Below the pieces are notes generated by a model. It saw nothing but the letters and a program-made list of their open reading frames with translations. It was not told the DNA's origin and searched no databases. From positions 1 through 30,462 of the IMG/VR virus record IMGVR_UViG_3300030382_001802: a stretch of DNA of 30,462 nt. The stretch is one strand, 5' to 3'. The position numbers and the translations under genes are program-made. Of this stretch, positions 26,694 through 30,462 are shown piece by piece; position 1 is the stretch's first letter, and each line of letters opens with the position of its first letter. This stretch comes from a virus.

Positions 26694-26903
26694 TTAGCTA
26701 CCAGACTCGACCTTGGCTTTCTGAAAAGAAACCAAGTCACCATCACGAAGAGTGTGATTAGCTGATACCGCAGATTCATCTACATAAATCTTGGTATTTT
26801 CCAATCCCATTCCCATGGTTGCGGCGATTTGAGCCGGTGTATCTGCTTCAGCTTCCTGAGGGATACCTCCGTTAGTGAACGATATCACACTGACTTTTGC
26901 CAT
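26694..26903 (-). CDS. Ubiquitin-like (beta-grasp, ThiS/MoaD type) protein
   Basis: A 69-residue protein with a very strong ribosome site (AGGAGG). The pattern is a beta-grasp fold: VSVISFTNG strand-turn-strand, helix PAQIAATMGM, then TKIYVDESAV and the ThiS/MoaD/ubiquitin-type ending TLRDGDLVSFQKAKVESGS. The tail ends Ser-Gly-Ser instead of Gly-Gly, so either the terminal Ser is cut off by the JAB protease or the E1 accepts a different end. It heads the gene order Ubl, E2-like, JAB, E1. It is separated from the E2-like gene by the strong hairpin. Assigned from size, tail pattern and context. Confidence 0.75.
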   Translation of the reverse strand: MAKVSVISFTNGGIPQEAEADTPAQIAATMGMGLENTKIYVDESAVSANHTLRDGDLVSFQKAKVESGS

Positions 26904-26915
26904 AATATAGTCCTC

Positions 26916-27143
26916 CTATGCTGGCTGGTTAACAAATAAAGTAAGCAAGTATTTGTCTACTTTGTGTGAAGTTTCAGGTCTTAAAGAATGTTTAGTCGGT
27001 TCAATTACATACTCAACCGACCCATCTCTATTCCTGCTTTCTAATTTACTTTTTATAAATTCTGCTGCCTTTTCAGTAGCATAGATTCCTAGTAGCCTTT
27101 CACTGTGCGTTCGCGGGTGGATTATCACTATTTGATAGTTCAT
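26916..27143 (-). CDS. Small protein of unknown function upstream of the Ubl gene
   Basis: A 75-residue product. ATG 27143 is chosen because AAAGGAGG lies just before it; the frame is open further but without a start signal. The sequence (MNYQIVIIHPRTHSERLLGIYATEKAAEFIKSKL) looks like a small alpha/beta domain with a beta strand, a helix and a second strand (VEYVIEP), of the kind that lengthens or binds a partner. It ends 12 bases before the Ubl start, so it is co-expressed with the cassette. No family recognised. Confidence 0.65.
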   Translation of the reverse strand: MNYQIVIIHPRTHSERLLGIYATEKAAEFIKSKLESRNRDGSVEYVIEPTKHSLRPETSHKVDKYLLTLFVNQPA

Positions 27144-27345
27144 TACTAGAACCTCCTTTAGCCCGCATGACATCATTCATTTTGTCTCCAAGATTTTTTA
27201 GCTCGTTATTAGTTTTTACTGCTTTGTTTCTCCACCAATTTAACTTACGGTAGACTCCTCTGAATCTGAATAGAGTCAGAAGTTGCAGTAATATTACACC
27301 AGCCATCATCATGAATAATCCAATATGTATGAATGTTTCAGTCAT
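27100..27345 (-). CDS. Small single-pass membrane protein
   Basis: An 81-residue product with AAAGGAG before its ATG. Residues about 5-27 form a hydrophobic helix (FIHIGLFMMMAGVILLQLL), followed by a basic segment (RFRGVYRKLNWWRNKAVK) and a Asn/Ser-rich polar tail. The positive-inside rule would put the tail in the cytoplasm. It overlaps the next gene by 44 bases. It may be an accessory membrane protein of the virus; a spanin or holin role cannot be shown. Confidence 0.65.
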   Translation of the reverse strand: MTETFIHIGLFMMMAGVILLQLLTLFRFRGVYRKLNWWRNKAVKTNNELKNLGDKMNDVMRAKGGSSNELSNSDNPPANAQ

Positions 27346-27574
27346 GTTTTACTCCTTTGCTATTTATATTTATTTCAAAATCCTCATCCCAATCCCATAC
27401 TTTTAAATCATAAAAAGCACTCAAATCATCCGGGTCCATACTGTCTTTAGCTTGAGTATTTTTATAATTCAACAAGTTTACTGCCTCTTTAGTTGTCATT
27501 TTAGACATTGCATCAAGAGTCACGCCAAAATCTTTTAGTTTCTGGTGTATTTCTGACAGTTTAGGACCAGACAT
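27338..27574 (-). CDS. Small acidic protein of unknown function
   Basis: A 78-residue product starting at ATG 27574, which overlaps the stop of the upstream gene (TAATG) and has GGAG eight bases before it. An upstream TTG is less likely. The sequence has an N-terminal helix (LSEIHQKLKDFG), the segment TKEAVNLLNYKNTQ and an acidic Trp-rich end (YDLKVWDWDEDFEI). No family recognised. Confidence 0.6.
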   Translation of the reverse strand: MSGPKLSEIHQKLKDFGVTLDAMSKMTTKEAVNLLNYKNTQAKDSMDPDDLSAFYDLKVWDWDEDFEININSKGVKHD

Positions 27575-27921
27575 TACCGGATTCTCCAAATACGCATGAC
27601 TCTATGGAGTCCTTTAGTAGTATCTTCTAAACGAATTGTACGCATAGTGAACTTTTTATTTTTACTTATTGTGGAATTCCAGCTACCAAGTGTCATTGTT
27701 TTTTGAGCAGCATAAACAGCATTGACTAATCCAGCATAGGTATAAACATTACGTTTTCGTTTTCCCCCATACCCCTTTTTCTGCAATAGAGTGAGTTCTA
27801 CTGAATCACCTATTTCTAACTTACTCAAGAACGCATACTTAGTTTCACTGGTTTTCATTCGGTGGTGTTTGTTAGGAATCGGAACGTTTTTCTCTATTAC
27901 GATTGGTTCTATTTGGTCCAT
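27574..27921 (-). CDS. Small basic protein, first gene of the leftward operon
   Basis: A 115-residue product with AAAGGAGG before its ATG. It contains FLSKLEIGDSVELTLLQKKG and then GKRKRNVYTYAGLVNAVYAA, followed by basic strands (KKFTMRTIRLEDT, LHRVMRIWRIR). The pattern of 'F..l..GDS' followed by an HTH-like helix is common among small phage proteins of unknown role. It is the most upstream gene of the main - strand operon and faces the large structured non-coding region, so its promoter probably lies there. Confidence 0.65.
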   Translation of the reverse strand: MDQIEPIVIEKNVPIPNKHHRMKTSETKYAFLSKLEIGDSVELTLLQKKGYGGKRKRNVYTYAGLVNAVYAAQKTMTLGSWNSTISKNKKFTMRTIRLEDTTKGLHRVMRIWRIR

Positions 27922-27955
27922 TATGAACCTCCTTTTGTTTGTTATTAAGAAATTA

Positions 27956-28113
27956 TTGGGAATTGAAGGTGCTTTTCGGATTTGCTTGCTCGCGACCCTA
28001 AAAAGGCTTGAAGGCTTACATTGAGGGCGACTCTGAAGGCTAATGCACTTACGTTTACCTACAACTTTTGGATTTGCTAGTTATATATAGACTTCTCGCT
28101 TCACAATTCCCAA
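27956..28113 (+). ncRNA. Structured element A
   Basis: TTGGGAATTG (27956-27965) and CAATTCCCAA (28104-28113) pair perfectly over 10 bp. The interior holds AAGGCT three times, GGATTTGCT twice, and a GGTGC/GCACTT inner stem. A competing pairing, TAGACTT (28088-28094) with AAGTCTA (28228-28234), would link it to the next element. Confidence 0.5.
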
Positions 28114-28132
28114 ATTAAAGGTTCCCAACTTG

Positions 28133-28198
28133 AATGTCGTAGTGGCTGGGAGTCACTACTCGGAGGATACGCTTGCCGAGTTCTTCCTTGGAGACATT
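28133..28198 (+). ncRNA. Structured element B, three-way junction
   Basis: AATGTC (28133-28138) pairs with GACATT (28193-28198). It directly encloses GTAGTGGCT-GGG-AGTCACTAC (28139-28159, 9 bp with one G-U on the + strand) and TCGG/CCGA (28160-28163 with 28176-28179). Two of the three helices abut without unpaired bases. Confidence 0.5.
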
Positions 28199-28353
28199 GC
28201 TTATCCACTTGCTCCGCTTAGGAGGTAAAGTCTAAAAAAGTACGGGGGAAATGCATATATAGCTATTTTAACAGAAAGGAACACATCCCCCCGCTTACAC
28301 CCACACTAAACTTGGAGTCCTATTATATTTGCAAACTTATAAAAAGGAGTTAA

Positions 28354-28392
28354 ATGACCAACCCAATATCGTATTGGCTGATATTAGGTTGA
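28354..28392 (+). other. 12-codon micro-ORF coinciding with a hairpin
   Basis: AAAAAGGAG is followed seven bases later by ATG and a 12-codon frame, MTNPISYWLILG, ending at TGA. The same bases form CAACC(C)AATATC / GATATT(A)GGTTG, or alternatively CCAATA-TCG-TATTGG. It may be a leader peptide or simply part of the folded RNA. Confidence 0.3.
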
Positions 28393-28401
28393 TTTGGAAA
28401 A

Positions 28402-28470
28402 TTTTATGGGTGGATGCATAGCGTCAAACTACACCCTTTATGCCTTTAGCACGCTATGGCACCCATAAAA
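28402..28470 (+). ncRNA. Structured element C, long two-part hairpin
   Basis: TTTTATGGGTG (28402-28412) and CACCCATAAAA (28460-28470) form a perfect 11-bp stem, stacked on CATAGCGT/ACGCTATG (28417-28424 with 28451-28458), 8 bp. The loop of 26 bases is U/C-rich. Nineteen paired bases in a 69-base element make chance very unlikely. Confidence 0.6.
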
Positions 28471-28611
28471 AGATTGAGAGAGACCACGCTTGCCTGTCCG
28501 CCAAGTATGACAGGTTTCATTACCATTCGTATAGTACTGTCTAAGCAGCACGTATGGTGGGGCTAATATCTAACGGATGGTGGTTTTAGCCGTCAACTCT
28601 CTCAAATCTTT
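28469..28611 (+). ncRNA. Structured element D, four-way junction
   Basis: AAAGATTGAGAGAG (28469-28482) pairs with CTCTCTCAAATCTTT (28597-28611) with one bulged A. Inside are CCTGTC/GACAGG (28493-28498 with 28509-28514), ACCATTCG/CGTATGGT (28522-28529 with 28551-28558, one mismatch) and GGCTAA/TTAGCC (28561-28566 with 28586-28591). This is a cloverleaf-like arrangement, but much larger than a tRNA and lacking its loops. Confidence 0.6.
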
Positions 28612-28691
28612 AAACTGAGCTGTGGTTGCTATCCACGTACCTTTAATGAGCCTTACTCAATCATCTGAGGTCTTTGCTCGGTTTAAAGATT
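28605..28691 (+). ncRNA. Structured element E, 16-bp stem sharing bases with D
   Basis: AATCTTTAAACTGAGC (28605-28620) pairs with GCTCGGTTTAAAGATT (28676-28691) over 16 bp with one U-G pair on the + strand. Inside are GTGG/CCAC (28622-28625 with 28633-28636) and TGAG/CTCA (28647-28650 with 28656-28659). Its 5' strand overlaps the 3' strand of element D by seven bases, so the two closing stems compete. Confidence 0.6.
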
Positions 28692-28698
28692 ATTAAAT

Positions 28699-28796
28699 TT
28701 TCAGAATGATAGCCGGTTATCCTGCCAAGGCATTGGGTAGGCTTAGATGGCAAGAGCGAGGCGGTTTTATTCCTGCAAACTTCAACCATTCTGAAA
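28699..28796 (+). ncRNA. Structured element F
   Basis: TTTCAGAATG (28699-28708) and CATTCTGAAA (28787-28796) form 10 perfect pairs. Inside are GATA/TATC (28708-28711 with 28718-28721) and TGCCA/TGGCA (28723-28727 with 28748-28752). Confidence 0.5.
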
Positions 28797-28802
28797 TTAT
28801 TT

Positions 28803-28942
28803 GAACTGTATATACACAGATAGTACTTTTCAGTCTATCTCACCACAACCTATATCAAAGGTGTCCTCCCAAAACTTCGGACAATTCGGGCGTCGATGAT
28901 ATTTCCACTACTCTGCTTAACGCAGCTCCCTCTATACAGTTC
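28803..28942 (+). ncRNA. Structured element G with terminator-like end
   Basis: GAACTGTATA (28803-28812) and TATACAGTTC (28933-28942) pair perfectly. Inside are AGATAG/CTATCT (28818-28823 with 28835-28840) and TGTCC/GGACA (28862-28866 with 28879-28883). ATAATTTTTT follows the 3' strand, consistent with termination of a + strand transcript. Confidence 0.5.
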
Positions 28943-29014
28943 ATAATTTTTTAAGGAGGAAAAGGCATTAAGTAGGGTTAGGCTTATATTCCCTCCTATC
29001 TTTCATTTATTTAA

Positions 29015-29251
29015 TTAACCTTGAATCTCTATTTCACCCGAATAGAACTTCTGGTCTTTATTCATATACTTTATACGAACATGTTCCAGTTCAAGCACAG
29101 GACTACCATTCTCCATCCAGATAGCTGAAATGCAATCAGGATATTTCCGGGTAAACTCCTTAATGCTTATATTATTTAATCGATAAATGTTATCGTGTTT
29201 GGGCTTTTTCTTGGCTGAACGAGACTTCTTAGGTCTTATTTTATTATCCAT
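29015..29251 (-). CDS. Small basic protein, possibly nucleic-acid binding
   Basis: A 78-residue product with GAGAGGAATAAG before its ATG. The N-terminal 20 residues are strongly basic (RPKKSRSAKKKPKHD), followed by a small mixed domain (NIYRLNNISIKEFTRKYPD, ISAIWMENGSPVLEL) that looks alpha/beta. Such a basic tail suggests DNA or RNA binding. It stands alone between the 1-kb structured region and the small membrane genes; binding the neighbouring RNA is a guess only. Confidence 0.65.
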   Translation of the reverse strand: MDNKIRPKKSRSAKKKPKHDNIYRLNNISIKEFTRKYPDCISAIWMENGSPVLELEHVRIKYMNKDQKFYSGEIEIQG

Positions 29252-29269
29252 TACTTATTCCTCTCTCTG

Positions 29270-29398
29270 TTAATTCTCATCTGATTTCCAATCCTTTAGG
29301 CTAATGATAAAGCCAATCGAATAAATCCCAATGATAATTGCAACAAATATGACTGTTGATATGTACATATCAACGAGTGAACTTACAATTACTTCCAT
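29270..29398 (-). CDS. 42-residue single-pass membrane protein
   Basis: An ATG at 29398, with AAAGGAG ten bases upstream, opens a 42-codon frame ending at TAA 29270-29272. The product begins MEVIVSSLVDMY, has one long hydrophobic helix (VIFVAIIIGIYSIGFIISL) and a charged end (KDWKSDEN). It starts two bases after the stop of the gene upstream and its ribosome site lies inside that gene. This looks like a coupled pair of small membrane proteins. The role is unknown; holin-like or superinfection functions are possible. Confidence 0.65.
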   Translation of the reverse strand: MEVIVSSLVDMYISTVIFVAIIIGIYSIGFIISLKDWKSDEN

Positions 29399-29400
29399 TT

Positions 29401-29517
29401 TTACTCACTCCTTTCTTTTTCTAATATTATATACTGAATGTGAATGCATATGAATATAATAGCCATTATCAATACAAATATTATCATGTCTGCATAGTGA
29501 TGGATAAATTCTAACAT
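29401..29517 (-). CDS. 38-residue single-pass membrane protein
   Basis: An ATG at 29517 with AAAGGA upstream opens a 38-codon frame ending at TAA 29401-29403. The product begins MLEFIHHYADMI, then has one hydrophobic helix (IFVLIMAIIFICIHI) and a charged tail (EKERSE). It is followed two bases later by the second small membrane gene. The two proteins have similar layout but little sequence similarity. Function not recognised. Confidence 0.6.
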   Translation of the reverse strand: MLEFIHHYADMIIFVLIMAIIFICIHIQYIILEKERSE

Positions 29518-29565
29518 AATGCAAGTCCTTTCCTAGTTGATTAGATTAAAAATATAAGAAGGTCA

Positions 29566-29622
29566 AAGATGACCTCAAGCCTTACTGTACCAGATTGCAT
29601 ACAGTTGACTTTTGGTCATCTT
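29566..29622. ncRNA. Switch-like structured element in a gene-free stretch
   Basis: AAGATGACC (29566-29574) pairs with GGTCATCTT (29614-29622) around an inner ACTGT/ACAGT stem (29584-29588 with 29601-29605). The same TGACC can instead pair with GGTCA at 29561-29565 in a tight hairpin with AAGA loop. Two mutually exclusive folds are therefore encoded. The gap 29518-29744 has no gene. Confidence 0.4.
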
Positions 29623-29655
29623 ATTAAACCTACTTCTAGGCAGTTTGAAATATTG

Positions 29656-29700
29656 AGATGCCCAGTTTACTAACTGCCATTTATAGTAATGGGGACATCT
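29656..29700. ncRNA. Compact perfect three-way junction
   Basis: AGATGCC (29656-29662) pairs with GG-A-CATCT (29693-29700, one bulged A). It encloses CAGTT-TACT-AACTG (29663-29676) and CCATT-TATAGT-AATGG (29677-29692), with no unpaired base at the junction. An alternative pairing GGCAGTT/AACTGCC (29639-29645 with 29672-29678) would disrupt it. Confidence 0.5.
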
Positions 29701-29744
29701 GTGTGAGTGGGAATTCATTTTATAGTTTTTTCCCTTTCTTGAGA

Positions 29745-30056
29745 TTATAACTTACCAATCATTCGCAGATACCTTAACCGTGCCTGCGTCATTGTGTTCG
29801 CTTTAACGTGTACTGTTGAACCGTAACTCGTCAAAAAGAAGTAATTGTTACCGATTTTCGATACAAACATAAACCGTTTACCATTTCCTTCTGTACCTAT
29901 CCAAGGTTGGTACTTAACCCTTTTAAAGAATTGGGGACAGATTCTTGATGATATACTACTGTCGAACTGCGTACTGACAGCATTTTCACTGTCCCCAATG
30001 CTACTCTCCCGAGCAACTATCATCAAGACAAAATTAGTGGTAACAAAATGAGCCAA
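29745..30056 (-). CDS. Possible small basic protein; start uncertain
   Basis: A frame of up to 103 residues beginning at TTG 30056, or 92 residues from ATG 30023; neither has a clear ribosome site. The C-terminal 60 residues look genuine: KRFMFVSKIGNNYFFLTSYG, then HVKANTMTQARLRYLRMIGKL, a beta-beta-helix pattern with a basic helix. The N-terminal part overlaps the interleaved inverted repeats at 29930-30028 and may not be translated. Either a short real gene with an RNA element upstream, or coding sequence under RNA-structure constraint. No family recognised. Confidence 0.45.
   Translation of the reverse strand: MAHFVTTNFVLMIVARESSIGDSENAVSTQFDSSISSRICPQFFKRVKYQPWIGTEGNGKRFMFVSKIGNNYFFLTSYGSTVHVKANTMTQARLRYLRMIGKL
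29930..30028. ncRNA. Interleaved 11-bp inverted repeats (pseudoknot topology)
   Basis: ATTGGGGACAG (29930-29940) pairs with CTGTCCCCAAT (29989-29999), and TCTTGATGATA (29943-29953) pairs with TATCATCAAGA (30018-30028). All 22 pairs are perfect. The order 1-2-1'-2' is a pseudoknot. An inner CTGTC/GACAG hairpin (29959-29963 with 29976-29980) lies between. Confidence 0.55.
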
Positions 30057-30074
30057 AGCCCTACTTTGGACAAT

Positions 30075-30154
30075 ACATCTTGTTACCTGAACAGCAGGAG
30101 CACACTGCCGTGTGCCCCCGCTCCTGTGGCCACGGTAGTGATTTGTAAAGATGT
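30075..30154. ncRNA. Structured element with nested GC-rich hairpin
   Basis: ACATCTT (30075-30081) pairs with AAGATGT (30148-30154). Inside, CAGGAGC/GCTCCTG (30095-30101 with 30120-30126) encloses or competes with CACAC-TGCC-GTGTG (30101-30114). Further hairpins follow: ACCAGC/GCTGGT (30194-30210) and CTAGG-ATAA-CCTAG (30235-30248). The 314 bases from 30057 to 30370 hold no gene I can support. Confidence 0.45.
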
Positions 30155-30321
30155 TCTCTCACCTCGCCTTGCTCGTACGATGCAATGACGTTCACCAGCA
30201 AACCGCTGGTATTCTTACCGTAGCCCAGTTCTTTCTAGGATAACCTAGTAATAAAAATAGAGTGAGTGTTTTGTACTCACACATTGCCTTTAAGATTAAG
30301 AGTATGTCTACTATTAACAGG

Positions 30322-30359
30322 ATAAGGCTCACTCTTTCTTTTTCTTGAGCGAGCCTTAT
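30322..30359 (-). terminator. 13-bp hairpin after the right-edge gene
   Basis: On the - strand ATAAGGCTCGCTC pairs with GAGTGAGCCTTAT through 13 pairs, one of them G-U, around an A-rich loop. It begins 12 bases after the stop of the gene at 30371. On the + strand the wobble would be an A-C mismatch, so the - strand transcript is favoured. No U tract follows. Confidence 0.5.
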
Positions 30360-30370
30360 GCAATTGGTGA

Positions 30371-30462
30371 TTAACCAGCGACTTCGGTTTCAGGTGGTGC
30401 AAATACGAAGTATCTGAACTTGACTTCCCCAGTATCCTTATCTACGAAGTCATTATGTGAGC
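30371..30462 (-). CDS. C-terminal end of a gene cut by the right edge
   Basis: On the - strand the frame is open from the window edge to TAA at 30371-30373. The visible 29 residues (SHNDFVDKDTGEVKFRYFV, then FAPPETEVAG) look like real protein: balanced composition and a beta hairpin around a DxDTGE turn. It is followed by a strong hairpin at 30322-30359. Too little is present to name it. Confidence 0.55.
   Translation of the reverse strand, partial: SHNDFVDKDTGEVKFRYFVFAPPETEVAG

Larger units (their letters stand above)
27945..28954 (+). ncRNA. About 1-kb multi-branched structured RNA region
   Basis: No convincing gene occupies 27922-29014. Instead consecutive long inverted repeats tile it: 27956-28113, 28133-28198, 28402-28470, 28469-28611, 28605-28691, 28699-28796 and 28803-28942. 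Each encloses further hairpins. TTAAGAAATTAT (27945-27956) can pair with ATAATTTTTTAA (28943-28954), closing the whole block. Mismatches in several helices are G-U or U-G on the + strand, which would be A-C on the other, so the + strand is the likely RNA. The last stem is followed by TTTTTT, a terminator-like end. In size and style it recalls GOLLD and ROOL RNAs of phages, but I cannot match their motifs. DNA-level roles (origin, packaging) are alternatives. Confidence 0.6.

Noticed and set aside
23380-26903. A full PRTRC plasmid cassette
   Set aside because: The order of Ubl, E2-like, JAB and ThiF is similar, but no ParB-related or other PRTRC gene is seen and the surroundings are viral replication genes.
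27791-28024. 77-residue hydrophobic ORF on the + strand
   Set aside because: It is antisense to a small - strand gene with a perfect ribosome site and runs into the structured non-coding region; no start signal.
28469-28611. Cloverleaf-like fold D as a tRNA or tmRNA
   Set aside because: It is about twice tRNA length, the arms have the wrong lengths and the T-loop sequence is absent.
27956-28942. CRISPR array or tandem direct repeats
   Set aside because: The repeats are inverted pairs of different sequence, not regularly spaced identical direct repeats.

Overview
This AT-rich, gene-dense window looks like part of the genome of a tailed virus of a prokaryote. Structural genes run on the + strand in the left half. 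A long run of short, overlapping replication and accessory genes runs on the - strand in the right half. Many genes are joined by ATGA, TAATG or TGATG overlaps, and most have clear Shine-Dalgarno sequences (AAAGGAGG type), so the host uses bacterial or archaeal style initiation. TAA, TAG and TGA all act as ordinary stops. I see no rRNA, tRNA, CRISPR array, transposon or integrase. Terminase, portal and major capsid are not here, so the fragment is incomplete at both ends.

Left part (1-17266, +): a cut membrane-like protein, a zinc-ribbon protein, a 1110-residue propeller-like tail protein, a short fibre/attachment-like protein, three predicted internal or ejected virion proteins (one with a peptidoglycan-binding motif), and a single gene of 3149 codons. 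The giant protein carries a DLDGD motif preceded by an SDG...GTVK...GALLGK block. This is the signature order of double-psi-beta-barrel RNA polymerases of the YonO/QDE-1/crAss-like type, so it may be a virion-packaged RNA polymerase. A SLOG/DprA-like Rossmann domain lies just after the catalytic motif. A 33-codon membrane peptide and a SET-domain lysine methyltransferase follow.

Middle and right (17418-27921, -): from right to left, four small genes, a ubiquitin-like protein, a 587-residue protein with an E2-like HPHISNGEPCLGG motif, a JAB/JAMM protease with a perfect HxH-x7-SxxD motif, and a ThiF/E1-like adenylating enzyme. A Sak4/RecA-like ATPase, a possible ssDNA-binding protein, an AEP primase-helicase, a Gp157-like protein, small HTH and HNH genes, a MazG-like pyrophosphatase and a zinc-finger protein follow. 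The Ubl-E2-JAB-E1 set is what a complete ubiquitin-like conjugation and deconjugation pathway needs. It is overlap-coupled to the recombination/replication genes.

Far right (27922-30370): mostly non-coding and extraordinarily rich in long perfect inverted repeats that nest into multi-branched folds. The largest block (27945-28954) can be drawn as one approximately 1-kb RNA of consecutive junctions. G-U wobble pairs inside its helices favour transcription from the + strand. In size and style it recalls the large ornate phage RNAs (GOLLD, ROOL), but I cannot assign it to either. Smaller structured elements, including an interleaved pair of 11-bp repeats (pseudoknot topology), lie at 29566-30359, and two more at 17283-17842. 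The two best candidates for something new are the viral ubiquitin-like cassette and the array of structured RNAs.
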